The notes: generated by a model from the letters alone, not told the origin. Shown: positions 14,164 to 23,640, counted from the stretch's first letter. The stretch is 28,850 bases of DNA from Candidatus Hydrogenedens sp. (GCA_035378955.1 DAOSUS010000001.1:115671-144520); one strand, 5' to 3'. Program-made: numbers and translations.

Positions 14164-15034
14164 ATCTTATATATTTTTCCTTCCTTTAATATTGATTTTT
14201 GTTTCCTTACATTTTTCGCTATATTGTCAGGACACGGAAGAAGATAGGGAATTAGATACCTTTTTCAAAAAATATACAGAATCGCGAGAAAAGATTGATG
14301 TTCTTGTAGCAACTTTCCAACAGAAGAACATTTATCCCGATGAAATCTATACAACTTTCGGTTCTCTTGTTTTCGTCAAACCTCAAAGGATGGTATTCAC
14401 TACAGATGAGCCTAAAAAATACACCGTGATAGAGGAAAAACGAATTTACGAATATGAACCCGATATTAAACAGATAACTATTTATGATTTGAAAGATTCC
14501 GCAGAAACGGAGCTGTTTTTCTTTGCATTTGCGGAAGACCTAAATACACTTCGCAAAAAGTATCATGTATTGCCAATTCGTCTATCGGATGAACGAGGAA
14601 AACAGGGCATATCCATCCGACCTTTTACAGACAAGGAAGAGGACAGCTCTTTTGAAGAAATTGTTTTATACCTTCAGGATGATACCTTTTTACCTTACCG
14701 TCTGCGGATTGTTAATGAAGATAATGTCCAGACTATTGTTGATTTTGAACATATAGAAATCAATAATAAAATCCGACTGGAAGATACACAAATTTACCTG
14801 CCCCCAGGAACCAATGTGATTGAGAATGACAAATATAAAGAAACCATCACCGGTGAAGGCAAAAGAATTCCTGACCCTGCAAAACTGGACCCTAAATATG
14901 TTGACACATCTCCCAAGACATCCATTACAAAAAAAGAGGAAAGCGAAAAAATAAAAGAGGAAAATAAACCTCAGAATATTCCCGAAGAATCAAATCAAAT
15001 AGAAATAAGAGACCTTGAACCTATTAAAAAATAA
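14147..15034 (+). CDS. LolA-like outer-membrane lipoprotein carrier protein
   Basis: A 295-residue secreted protein with a Sec signal peptide (about 1-26; the Cys near its end does not fit a lipobox). The mature part, from TFFKKYTESREKIDVLVATF through GSLVFVKPQRMVFTTDEPKK and on to about residue 230, follows the LolA fold: a half-open beta barrel that ferries lipoproteins across the periplasm, or sometimes other lipids. The last 60 residues are charged low complexity rich in Lys and Glu, unusual for LolA. It overlaps divIVA by 17 nt and precedes maf by 20 nt. With several lipobox proteins in this window a carrier role fits, but is inferred. Confidence 0.75.
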   Translation: MMIQNKSYIFFLPLILIFVSLHFSLYCQDTEEDRELDTFFKKYTESREKIDVLVATFQQKNIYPDEIYTTFGSLVFVKPQRMVFTTDEPKKYTVIEEKRIYEYEPDIKQITIYDLKDSAETELFFFAFAEDLNTLRKKYHVLPIRLSDERGKQGISIRPFTDKEEDSSFEEIVLYLQDDTFLPYRLRIVNEDNVQTIVDFEHIEINNKIRLEDTQIYLPPGTNVIENDKYKETITGEGKRIPDPAKLDPKYVDTSPKTSITKKEESEKIKEENKPQNIPEESNQIEIRDLEPIKK

Positions 15035-15054
15035 TTGAATACGGAGTTGTTTCT

Positions 15055-15675
15055 ATGGAAGATTGTAAACTTCCTCTTATTCTTGCATCGGCATCCCCTC
15101 GTCGTCGTTCGTTGTTAGCATCCATAGGTATTGATTTTGAGGTAATTGTTAGCTATGCGAAAGAAACAGATGACGGGGATTCTCCTACAACACTGGTTGA
15201 GGAAAATGCCTATGCCAAATGTGAAGAGGTAACATCCCGAGTGGCTTATCCGGCAGTAATTATTGCGGCAGATACGCTCGTATTTTGTGATGGTGAAGTT
15301 TTGAGTAAACCCCGGGATGTAGATGAAGCACGGAGTATGCTTCGGCGTCTTTCGGGAAACACGCATCAAGTAATAACAGGTATTGCCATAGCCAATACCG
15401 CGGATGGAAGAAGGGCAAGGGGTTCTGAAATAACAGATGTTACTTTTCGCACTCTGAGTGATGAGGAAATCGAAACTTTTATTCGTGTAGTGAACCCTAT
15501 TGACCGTGCAGGTGCTTATACGGTAGATGGTCCGGGAAGTTTGTTAGTGTCACGGTATGACGGTTGTTATTACAATGTATTAGGACTACCTATCGTCCGT
15601 CTGGATAAATTACTTCGTAAGGTAGGGGTATTCCTATTCCAACGAATTAACGCAGGAAAAGCAAAATTTTTATAA
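15055..15675 (+). CDS. maf: Maf-family nucleoside triphosphate pyrophosphatase
   Basis: Hydrolyses non-canonical or excess nucleoside triphosphates (dTTP/UTP type or modified bases) to monophosphates, a house-cleaning enzyme. The 206 residues include the N-terminal LASASPRRRSLL, AADTLVF with the metal-binding Asp, SKPRDVDEARSMLRRLSGNT, and PIDRAGAYTVDGPGSLLV. The ATG follows CGGAG at 8 nt. It is the last gene of a probable run GNAT-proC-divIVA-lolA-like-maf. The exact nucleotide preference cannot be read with certainty. Confidence 0.93.
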   Translation: MEDCKLPLILASASPRRRSLLASIGIDFEVIVSYAKETDDGDSPTTLVEENAYAKCEEVTSRVAYPAVIIAADTLVFCDGEVLSKPRDVDEARSMLRRLSGNTHQVITGIAIANTADGRRARGSEITDVTFRTLSDEEIETFIRVVNPIDRAGAYTVDGPGSLLVSRYDGCYYNVLGLPIVRLDKLLRKVGVFLFQRINAGKAKFL

Positions 15676-15761
15676 ATTCTGATTTGTCCGAGTAAATCAT
15701 AAAAAGAAGGAAAATAAAGTATAATAATTTGAAAAGAACAATCCTACCAGGAGGCAATATT

Positions 15762-18098
15762 ATGCTTTGCTCAAAAAAAATTCATATATCCACACTTTCA
15801 CTTTTACTTTTATTTTTTACCTTTCAATTACAGGGAGTATATTCAGACATGATACATGAGATAAAAACAGAGCATTATGTTTTGCGATTAGATGAAGTTA
15901 CCGGTGAAATAAAATCACTGGAAAGTAAAGGTCAGGAATTTGTGTTTTCTTCCGACCAGCCTCGTGAACTTTTTAAGTTACGACTCCGTAATGATAATGG
16001 AGAGGCAACAGACCTGACTTCTTTGCAATCTTCTCAAATTCGTTTTTCCAGAAATGACTCTGTAGAGAGAAAAGAAACTCAAATAGAAATGGAATTTCTT
16101 CAGATTGACAAAAAACCGATAGATGTAACGGTTTTTATCAAATGTCCTTTAAATTCCTCATTAACTTATTGGACAATGAAGGTAAAGAATGAAACAGGTC
16201 TCTGGTTAGAACATATAGATTTCCCGGTGGTTGTTGTTCCCAATGATTTGCCTAATTCCGGTGGAGATGCACGAATTTTTTGGCCCGGGGGAGAAGGGGT
16301 TGTTGTTGAGGATTCGGAACTTCGCGAAAAAAGTTGGTTACGCTGGCAACCGATAGAACATCCGACTATGGGCTGGAATGGCATTTATCCCGGACCTGCC
16401 CAGATGCAATTCATGGCGTACTATACACCTCGTGCAGGACTGTATTTTTCGGCTCATGACCCCAAAGGGACACCCAAAGGTATCGAATTTCATAAGCATC
16501 CCTCCGGAGGCATTTACCTTGATTTCCGTCTTTTTCCCGGACCCGTATGCGGAACTGAGTATACTCTCCCTTATCCTATGGTATTAGGAACTTTTCAGGG
16601 GGATTGGCACGATGCCGCAGATATATATCGGAACTGGTGGGAACATTCCGCCATGTATAAGCCCCCGAAATTAGAAGAAAATAAGATGATTCCGGATTGG
16701 TATTTTAAGTCGCCGGTAGTCATTATGTATCCCGTTAGAGGTCAGCGTGATTTAGGAGTGGAAATGACACCCAATCCCGAATATTATCCCTACACCCATG
16801 CATTACCAATCTTACAGAAATACGCAAAAGAACTATCTGCTCCTGTGATGGCACTATTAATGCACTGGGAAGGCAGTGCTCCGTGGGCACCTCCTTATGT
16901 CTGGCCTCCTTATGGTGATTTGCAGGACTTCGTTCGTTTTTGTGATGAATTGCATAAAACAGGAAACCTTGTTGGACTTTATGGTAGTGGAGTGGCTTAT
17001 ACAATTCGCAGTAATACCGACCCTGCTTATGATATGACAAAGGAATTTCAGGAAAAGCGAATTGTGCAATATGTGGCTCATGCACCTGATGGCAAACCTG
17101 CAGAGAATGGAGTTTGTGCCGGTCCTAACGCACAGCGTATCGGCTATGACTTATGCCCTGCCAATGAATGGGTTAAAGAAGTCGTAGTAAATGAAATTGC
17201 AAAAATGGTTCCTTACAAAATTGATTACTTGCAGTATTTTGACCAGAATTTAGGTGGAAATTGCTATCGTTGTTATTCCCGAACACATGGACATCCACCG
17301 GGTCCAGGACTGTGGCAAACGGAATCTATGAAAGACCTCTATCGAAGAATACTTGAACTTATTCATCAAAATAATGCCAATATGTTAATTGGTTGTGAAG
17401 CCAATGCTGCCGAACCTTTTATTCCTTACCTTCTATTTAACGACAGTCGTTCTTATCTCAGTCTTGCCATAGGTATACCCGTGCCTGCCTACGGTTATGT
17501 TTTTCATGAATATTTGAACAATTTTATGGGAAACCAGAACGGAACAAGCCATTTCGTGGATGAAGAGAAAAGCACTTACAATATGCACCAACGCATAGCC
17601 ATTTCTTTCGTTCAGGGAGATATGTTAAGCCTTAACTTACGGAAAGACGGGCAAATAGCATGGGAATGGAGTTCTGCTCCATGGGACAAAGGACCCGACC
17701 AGGAACAGATACGAACTCTGGTTCGTAACCTGAACCTTTGGAGAACAGGAAATGGGCATTCCTATCTCTTCTTTGGCAGAATGTTGAAGCCGTTTGCTTA
17801 CAGCGGGGATAAAGATGTGCCTATGATAACACCCCGAAATGATACCATTCATTTCCGTTCTATCCTTACCTGCCGATGGGCATATAAAAACCGTTCGGCT
17901 CAATTCTTAGTCAATTACTTGCCTGAGACACAAAAAGCAACTATCCATCTATCGGAAAACTACCGAAATAATATAATGTTATACAACGAACCGAATACCA
18001 CAACTTCACCCGTATCCGCAAAACCTGATAATGAGGGTAATCTCACTATAGAAATACCTCCTCTTTCCGCAATCATGTTAGAATGGCAATCTTTATAG
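15762..18098 (+). CDS. Secreted DUF6259-like putative glycoside hydrolase
   Basis: A 778-residue exported protein. ATG 15762 is chosen because AGGAGG lies 6-7 nt upstream; an in-frame TTG at 15729 is rejected. The signal peptide covers about residues 1-28. An N-terminal beta-rich region (about 30-300) resembles the sandwich domain of large glycosidases. The central part is barrel-like, with MIPDWYFKSPVVIMYP, LMHWEGSAPWAPP, VGLYGSGVAY, DYLQYFDQNLGGNCYRC and MLIGCEANAAEPF, whose Glu and Asp are candidate catalytic residues. The C-terminus is a beta domain. The overall pattern fits DUF6259; activity and substrate are unproven. It ends in TAG. Confidence 0.72.
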   Translation: MLCSKKIHISTLSLLLLFFTFQLQGVYSDMIHEIKTEHYVLRLDEVTGEIKSLESKGQEFVFSSDQPRELFKLRLRNDNGEATDLTSLQSSQIRFSRNDSVERKETQIEMEFLQIDKKPIDVTVFIKCPLNSSLTYWTMKVKNETGLWLEHIDFPVVVVPNDLPNSGGDARIFWPGGEGVVVEDSELREKSWLRWQPIEHPTMGWNGIYPGPAQMQFMAYYTPRAGLYFSAHDPKGTPKGIEFHKHPSGGIYLDFRLFPGPVCGTEYTLPYPMVLGTFQGDWHDAADIYRNWWEHSAMYKPPKLEENKMIPDWYFKSPVVIMYPVRGQRDLGVEMTPNPEYYPYTHALPILQKYAKELSAPVMALLMHWEGSAPWAPPYVWPPYGDLQDFVRFCDELHKTGNLVGLYGSGVAYTIRSNTDPAYDMTKEFQEKRIVQYVAHAPDGKPAENGVCAGPNAQRIGYDLCPANEWVKEVVVNEIAKMVPYKIDYLQYFDQNLGGNCYRCYSRTHGHPPGPGLWQTESMKDLYRRILELIHQNNANMLIGCEANAAEPFIPYLLFNDSRSYLSLAIGIPVPAYGYVFHEYLNNFMGNQNGTSHFVDEEKSTYNMHQRIAISFVQGDMLSLNLRKDGQIAWEWSSAPWDKGPDQEQIRTLVRNLNLWRTGNGHSYLFFGRMLKPFAYSGDKDVPMITPRNDTIHFRSILTCRWAYKNRSAQFLVNYLPETQKATIHLSENYRNNIMLYNEPNTTTSPVSAKPDNEGNLTIEIPPLSAIMLEWQSL

Positions 18099-18112
18099 TT
18101 AAGTTTTCTCCG

Positions 18113-18140
18113 AAGTAAATTTGATATTTACTTTTACATT
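18113..18140 (+). terminator. Possible terminator between the DUF6259 gene and lgt
   Basis: AAGTAAAT (18113-18120) and ATTTACTT (18126-18133) form an 8-bp stem with a TTGAT loop, followed by TTACATTA. The AT-rich stem is weak. It sits between convergent genes and could serve either strand. Confidence 0.4.
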
Positions 18141-18181
18141 ATCTTTCTTACGGACTTACACAATGCCGTTTTTTTATGTTA

Positions 18182-19000
18182 TCAGGTATTAGGTGATAAA
18201 TTGTTTTTTCGACGGACTATAAATAAATATAGTATGAAGATAATAAAGCCACTGATAAGACATGCTGAGAGAGCAATCAACTGGGAAGCGGTCATTCCAA
18301 ATGTTGCATGGGGACTATCTCCACGGAAATTTTCATCAAAAAATCGCCAGGCACCATAAAGACAAAAATACCATAGCAGGACCTGTCCGTTATATTGTTT
18401 GTTATGGTAAATCATACGCAGTAGAAAGAAGATAATAATAAGTCCCAAGGTTTCATATAATTGTGTGGGATGAACAGGTAAAGGTAACAAATCATCTATA
18501 TGCAATAAATGTTCAGTGGTATGGAAGTCATATATCCCGCTATCTTTTGGGAAAACAACACCCCAGGGGGCACGACATAAATCACCCCAACAGCAACTAT
18601 TTGTGAAACAGCCTAATCTTCCAATCGCATGACCCAGAGCCAGATAAGGAGCCCCTATATCCGCACAGGGGAGAAAAGGGACTTTTTGCTTTCTTAAATA
18701 AAGCCAAACTCCAATAGTTCCTCCAAGAAATCCGCCAAAAAATACATAGCCACCTTCCCAGAAAAAAATGATTCTATATAGTTGCAGAATCCCTTCATAT
18801 TGAATTATGTAATAGGCATGAGCACCAATCAATCCTCCTATTAATCCCCAGATTCCTACTTTTCCTGATACGGGGTAAGGCTGAGTTAATCGGCTATTTT
18901 CCCGCAAGGCAAGTGATACCCCTACTAAAAGTCCTAATGCCATAAAAAAAACATAGGAATGTAGTTCAAACACACCTATCTGAATAAGAACAGGCCTCAT
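18182..19000 (-). CDS. lgt: Prolipoprotein diacylglyceryl transferase
   Basis: Transfers diacylglycerol from phosphatidylglycerol to the lipobox Cys of prolipoproteins in the inner membrane. A 272-residue protein with about seven helices. Family motifs are GGLIGAHAYY, GGYVFFGGFLGG, the signature-like HAIGRLGCFTNSCCWG with the essential Arg, VHPTQLYE, and WRFFDENFRGD near the C-terminus. The ATG follows AAAGGA at 6 nt. It is downstream of the Glu/Gly-repeat secreted protein on the same strand, with a gap of 62 nt. It would modify the lipobox proteins at 2656 and 22830. Confidence 0.95.
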   Translation of the reverse strand: MRPVLIQIGVFELHSYVFFMALGLLVGVSLALRENSRLTQPYPVSGKVGIWGLIGGLIGAHAYYIIQYEGILQLYRIIFFWEGGYVFFGGFLGGTIGVWLYLRKQKVPFLPCADIGAPYLALGHAIGRLGCFTNSCCWGDLCRAPWGVVFPKDSGIYDFHTTEHLLHIDDLLPLPVHPTQLYETLGLIIIFFLLRMIYHNKQYNGQVLLWYFCLYGAWRFFDENFRGDSPHATFGMTASQLIALSACLISGFIIFILYLFIVRRKNNLSPNT

Positions 19001-19062
19001 GATATTCCTTTCAATATAATGATAAAATCAAGTATCCTGCTTGTATGTTATAAATAGTTTAT

Positions 19063-20019
19063 CTATAATCGGCGAAGTATTACAACAAGAGCAATCATAA
19101 ACCCTATATTTATATTATCCCTTTTTAGGATTTGCAAGAAAGAGAGCATGCTTCGTGGTTCCGTAATATGCTTTTTTTCACAACCGCAAATAGGCTTCTC
19201 TTCTTCTGTTGAATTTCCCTCAGGAATACCTTCGGAGATACTACCTTCTGCGGCACCTTCTTTTATACCTTCCATAGGAATACCTTCCCCTGTCCCCTCT
19301 GGAAGAATACCTTCCCCTGTCCCCTCTGGAGGAGTTCCTTCGATTATCCCTTCTTGACTGCCTTCTCCTTCTTCAGGTTCTCCCTCTGTTGAGCCCTTTA
19401 CATAAACAGAGCCCGCAATAAGTGTCGCATTTACAGGTAAAGCGTTTACATCTGCAAAAGAACAATAAAACGATAGGTTTTCTACATGATTATCGGGAAA
19501 GGTTCTCGTTATATAAATTGGAGACTCTTTTGAAATTGGGGATATGATGAGTTTATCCCTCGGCAAGGTGTTATCTGTCAACTTACATGGAACTGTAAAT
19601 AGCGTATCTGATGGCATTGTATCCGAAACATCCCAGAGGACAACAACCATTATTCCTTGTGGATATATAGCAACACGATATTTTGCCCCTATGTTCAATA
19701 AAGAATTACTTAACACAATCGGTTGTTCGCCTTCAGATGTTTCGGAATCATACACCCAGGGTTCGTTATAAGTTCCCGAATTAAAAACATTATTACAACC
19801 TATTTGCATCTTAAATGGATCAAAAGCAAGAGCAATTACAGATGTGCGAATGTCTTCATCTTCCAATTTATAAAAATTAACATTGATTGCAAAGCACTCT
19901 CCGGTATTGATAGAAACAGAGGGGATAACCACTTCTACGGCACTACTCGATAGAGAGAGCAAATAAAATCCAATAAGAGCAAAAAAAATTGATTTACTTA
20001 TATACTTCTTTTTCCTCAT
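19063..20019 (-). CDS. Secreted cohesin-like protein with Glu/Gly repeats and C-terminal CGC-membrane anchor
   Basis: A 318-residue exported protein. The signal peptide is about 1-27. Residues 28-207 form a beta-rich domain (VSINTGECFAINVNFY, IALAFDPFKMQIG, ending IAGSVYVKG) that resembles cohesin-like or bacterial Ig-type folds. Residues 211-275 are low complexity Glu/Gly/Pro, including a 9-residue tandem unit PEGTGEGIL/IP. The C-terminus has CGC (278-280), a polar spacer, one hydrophobic segment (304-315) and RRL, a layout like a sorting or anchoring signal. The DNA shows a 27-nt tandem duplication near 19277-19330. Function is unknown; surface display is inference. Confidence 0.75.
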   Translation of the reverse strand: MRKKKYISKSIFFALIGFYLLSLSSSAVEVVIPSVSINTGECFAINVNFYKLEDEDIRTSVIALAFDPFKMQIGCNNVFNSGTYNEPWVYDSETSEGEQPIVLSNSLLNIGAKYRVAIYPQGIMVVVLWDVSDTMPSDTLFTVPCKLTDNTLPRDKLIISPISKESPIYITRTFPDNHVENLSFYCSFADVNALPVNATLIAGSVYVKGSTEGEPEEGEGSQEGIIEGTPPEGTGEGILPEGTGEGIPMEGIKEGAAEGSISEGIPEGNSTEEEKPICGCEKKHITEPRSMLSFLQILKRDNINIGFMIALVVILRRL

Positions 20020-20151
20020 TACGGTTTCCTATGTGTTTATATAAATTAGACTAAAACACTCCAAATATAATAAGATATTATTGACATTAAATTATATCTG
20101 ATTTGCACAAATAACAAGGATATTTTTATTGAGGTGGAGTAAAGAGGCAGA

Positions 20152-21834
20152 ATGCAACCTATCATAGCTGTAATATGTAAAAGTTGTGGTTTGAAAATAT
20201 GGGTACCTGCTGTTGTCCAGGGGAAAACAAGCTATTGTTTTAATTGCCGACAACCCATTGTGGTCCCAAATATGGGGAATGAGACCTCTCTTCGTATTGA
20301 ATTTCATGAAGGAGACCGTGTTGATGACCGTTATATCATTCAAGGGATTATAGGGAAAGGGGGAATGGGATATGTGTATAAAGCACATGATGAATTATTA
20401 GATGAAGTAGTAGCCTTAAAATTTCTACATCCTAATTTATTAAAAACACCTAAAGCAGGACAATTATTTATTAAAGAGGCTCAGTTAGCACGACGATTAC
20501 GCCACGAAAATATTGTTGCTGTTCATGATGTAGCATATACAAATGAAGGTTTTTTGTTTCTGAGCATGGAATATTTAGAAGGGCAATCTTTACGAAACAT
20601 GTTAAGAAAACAACGGATAGACCGTCAATTTTTACCGATACGAATTGCCATACAATTTACTTTACAAATATTGCAGGCTTTAGAATACGCTCATCGCTGG
20701 GTAACCCATCGAGATTTAAAGCCTGAAAATGTTATGGTTTTACCGGGAGAAAAGATTAAGGTTCTGGATTTCGGTCTTGCCATTGCCGTAGAAGAATCTA
20801 TATCTCATGCAAATACAAGTTCTTCACAGGAACAGAATGTTGTGGGGACTTATGCGTATGCATCACCGGAACAAAAGAAAAAGTGGCCATCAGATACACG
20901 CGCCGATTTATATACGGTAGGACTTATATTATACGAATTATTATCCTTGCGTTCCCCTGTGGACCCGTATGTCCCTCTTTTGCAAACGAGAAATGATATA
21001 TCCCCATCAATTAATGATGTCTTAAACAAAGCACTGGCTGAGGACCGTGAAGACCGCTGGCAAACAGCACGCGATTTCCGTCTTGCTCTGGAACAAAGTT
21101 TTGAAAGTTCTTATAAAGATAAGTCTATACATATAATTACCTCGTCCGAATCAAAAGAATCTATATCTACTGAAAATATGGTATTTATGGAAGGTGGATA
21201 TTTCTTGATGGGAAATAACGCCGTTCCCGAAGAATCACCGGAAGAAGAAGTCTTTGTGGAACCTTTCTGGATAGATATATTTCCTGTAACTGTTGCAGAA
21301 TATAAAAAATATATTGAAGCGACATCTGCACAGCTTCCCCGTTATTGGTATGACCCCATGTTAAACGGTTCTGACCAGCCTATTGTCGGCATTTCATGGT
21401 TTGAAGCCAATGCCTATGCACAATGGGCAGGCAAAATGTTACCCTCAGAAAAGGAATGGGAATTTGCCGCCAGAGGAAAAGAAAACCGAAAATATCCCTG
21501 GGGCAATGTTCCACCGGATACCATTCATTGTAATTTTAATGATTATTTAGGTATGCCTTCGATTGTAACCATGCATGAAGAAGGAAAAACACCTGAAGGG
21601 GTTTATGACCTTGCAGGAAATGTTATGGAATGGACACGAGATTATTACCTGCCATACTCTATAGCAAGGAGCCACCCAGAAACGGTCCCCAATCCTCCAC
21701 TACGAGCACTACGAGGCGGTTGTTGGAATTCCGGACCAGAAGCAATCACCTGCACAGCACGCAAAGGATTATTCCCGGAATCAAGACTCAATACCATCGG
21801 CTTTCGCTGTGTCATTCCCGCAAAAAAAATGTAA
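20152..21834 (+). CDS. Ser/Thr protein kinase with N-terminal zinc ribbon and C-terminal FGE-like domain
   Basis: A 560-residue cytosolic protein with no membrane helix. Residues 9-32 hold CxxC-x16-CxxC (C9, C12, C29, C32), a zinc ribbon. The Hanks-type kinase spans 61-320: glycine loop GKGGMG (68-73), VALK with Lys90, HRDLKPEN (186-193), DFG (206-208) and ASPEQ. Residues 343-558 form a formylglycine-generating-enzyme/sulfatase-modifying domain (MVFMEGGYFLMG, GISWFEANAYAQW, DLAGNVMEWTRD, LRGGCWNSG, GFRC). The paired Cys of active formylglycine enzymes is not seen in its usual place, so the domain may bind or sense rather than catalyse. It is divergently placed from the Glu/Gly-repeat gene. 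Confidence 0.92.
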   Translation: MQPIIAVICKSCGLKIWVPAVVQGKTSYCFNCRQPIVVPNMGNETSLRIEFHEGDRVDDRYIIQGIIGKGGMGYVYKAHDELLDEVVALKFLHPNLLKTPKAGQLFIKEAQLARRLRHENIVAVHDVAYTNEGFLFLSMEYLEGQSLRNMLRKQRIDRQFLPIRIAIQFTLQILQALEYAHRWVTHRDLKPENVMVLPGEKIKVLDFGLAIAVEESISHANTSSSQEQNVVGTYAYASPEQKKKWPSDTRADLYTVGLILYELLSLRSPVDPYVPLLQTRNDISPSINDVLNKALAEDREDRWQTARDFRLALEQSFESSYKDKSIHIITSSESKESISTENMVFMEGGYFLMGNNAVPEESPEEEVFVEPFWIDIFPVTVAEYKKYIEATSAQLPRYWYDPMLNGSDQPIVGISWFEANAYAQWAGKMLPSEKEWEFAARGKENRKYPWGNVPPDTIHCNFNDYLGMPSIVTMHEEGKTPEGVYDLAGNVMEWTRDYYLPYSIARSHPETVPNPPLRALRGGCWNSGPEAITCTARKGLFPESRLNTIGFRCVIPAKKM

Positions 21835-21959
21835 ACACACCGATAGCTAACAAAAACAAAAATTTTTAAAAGCCTTTAACAATTACTCTTAAAGGGGGTC
21901 TGTTGATTATAATTATTTCATTATTTCATGGAATATCTTTACCATAAAGGAACAGACTT

Positions 21960-22820
21960 ATGAAGAGTAGCAAGACTGCTGTGTTACGGTTACATTGTAC
22001 GGATGTGCCGGGTATCGTCTACAATGTAGCGCGTTTTATATTTGAACGAGGTGGGAATATTATCCACGCTCAACAGCATAAAGAAGAAATTGATAATCGT
22101 TTTTTTATGCGTGTGAAATTTGATTGTTCCAGTATGAATGTTACTAAATCGCAATTTCAGAAAGATTTGGCGGAATTAGCAAAGCAATTTCACATGGAGA
22201 CATCTATTTCTTTTGGTGATGACCGAAAAAAAATGGCTGTCATGGTTTCCAAGTATGACCACTGTTTATACGACTTATTCCTTAAGCATAAATATGGAGA
22301 AATCAACGCAGACATTAGTCTGATTGTTAGCAATCATCCGGATTTGGAACCTGTAGCAGAGAATTTTTCCATTCCTTTCTTTTATATCCCTGTAACGCCC
22401 GATACAAAATCACAGGCAGAGAAACAAACCCTTGAATTGTTTGAACATCATTATATTAATTTTGTTGTATTAGCGCGTTATATGCAGATATTAAGTGCTG
22501 ATTTTGTGAATAAATATCGTAATAATATTATTAATGTGCATCATAGTTTCCTTCCTGCGTTTGTAGGAGCCAAACCGTATCATCAAGCCTATGAACGAGG
22601 AGTAAAGTTAATCGGAGCAACCAGTCATTATGTAACGGAGGATTTAGACGAAGGTCCTATTATCTATCAAGAATGTATCCATGTGAATCATACGCATAGC
22701 GTTGAGGATTTGATTGCTATGGGTAGAGATATAGAAAAGAAAGTATTATCGGAGGCTGTTAAAGCCCATGCAGATGACCGAATCATGGTTTATCGGAGAA
22801 GAACCATCATTTTTGATTGA
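21960..22820 (+). CDS. purU: Formyltetrahydrofolate deformylase
   Basis: Hydrolyses 10-formyl-THF to THF and formate, balancing one-carbon pools and supplying formate. The 286 residues comprise an N-terminal ACT domain (VLRLHCTDVPGIVYNVARFI, GGNIIHAQQH) and a formyltransferase domain with INVHHSFLPAFVGAKPYHQA and TSHYVTEDLDEGPII, carrying the conserved Asn, His and Asp. The ATG follows AAAGGA. Length and motif order match PurU and exclude PurN, which lacks the ACT domain. It converges with the lipoprotein gene at 22830, with only 9 nt between stops. Confidence 0.95.
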   Translation: MKSSKTAVLRLHCTDVPGIVYNVARFIFERGGNIIHAQQHKEEIDNRFFMRVKFDCSSMNVTKSQFQKDLAELAKQFHMETSISFGDDRKKMAVMVSKYDHCLYDLFLKHKYGEINADISLIVSNHPDLEPVAENFSIPFFYIPVTPDTKSQAEKQTLELFEHHYINFVVLARYMQILSADFVNKYRNNIINVHHSFLPAFVGAKPYHQAYERGVKLIGATSHYVTEDLDEGPIIYQECIHVNHTHSVEDLIAMGRDIEKKVLSEAVKAHADDRIMVYRRRTIIFD

Positions 22821-22829
22821 GAAAATTTT

Positions 22830-23351
22830 TTAATTGCTCTTAATTTTCTGTCCTTTCTCACCATTCCACACACCCGCAGGACCTAAAGAATACCGATAAG
22901 TCTCCCGCCCTTCTATTCCCGCAGGTATATCGGCTGTCGATTCCTGTGCTTCAGCACGGGTCGGTTTAGACGCACTTCGATAAATGCTATATGCATACTC
23001 TATAGTAGCCGTATAAGACTGACCACTTTCCCCCGAATGGCTAACAGGCTTTGCATCTATGGGATAATATTGCGTGTATACCTTCACCTCTTTATAATAT
23101 TCACCCCTTGCTCCCTTTTGCTCAAACTTAACTTCACCATGACGATTTTCGAGATTGAGCCGTTGCAATTCCGTAGCACCGATTTCGCCCAAACGCTGAA
23201 ATACCTTATCCGTTTCACTGACATACCCTTCCGGTTTTTCTCGCAATCCAAAATCTGAAAGGACCTTATTCACAACACCCCCTTCAGGTCCTGACTGACA
23301 GGAAGATAAAATAAGCAGTGTCATTAACACAAATCCAGTAACATATTTCAT
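22830..23351 (-). CDS. Lipoprotein of unknown function
   Basis: A 173-residue predicted lipoprotein: the signal peptide ends in lipobox LSSC with C18 lipidated. The mature part has an alpha-helical stretch (FQRLGEIGATELQRLNLEN), then beta-rich sequence with alternating charged and aromatic residues (YYKEVKVYTQYYPIDA, YTATIEYAYSIYRSA), and a basic C-terminus. I do not recognise a family. The ATG follows AAAAGGA. It converges with purU and is divergent from pepF. It would be a substrate of Lgt and possibly the LolA-like protein in this window. Confidence 0.75.
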   Translation of the reverse strand: MKYVTGFVLMTLLILSSCQSGPEGGVVNKVLSDFGLREKPEGYVSETDKVFQRLGEIGATELQRLNLENRHGEVKFEQKGARGEYYKEVKVYTQYYPIDAKPVSHSGESGQSYTATIEYAYSIYRSASKPTRAEAQESTADIPAGIEGRETYRYSLGPAGVWNGEKGQKIKSN

Positions 23352-23640
23352 AACAATATCCTTTTCCTGATTATTGTTAAATTAACGATTTTTTCTCCAT
23401 TAAGTATAACATGCATACAGCTGTTTTTGATAATACAACCATCCGCCGACACCCTGCCCCATAAAGTTTATTTGTGTTTCATTTGGGTTTTAATTTTATC
23501 TGCTTTTTTGCTTTGTTATAGAAGGTTTTTCTAATTAATTGAGCACTTCTTTTGTTTTTTATTCCCTTCATACCCTATCATATACATTTATTGTCTTCTT
23601 GCCTAACGATAATACAGTTTGATTTTAAAGGAGAAACTTT

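Noticed and set aside
19148..19357. Plus-strand ORF with Pro/Ser repeats opposite the Glu/Gly repeats
   Set aside because: It is the antisense reading of the repeat-coding DNA in the secreted protein gene.
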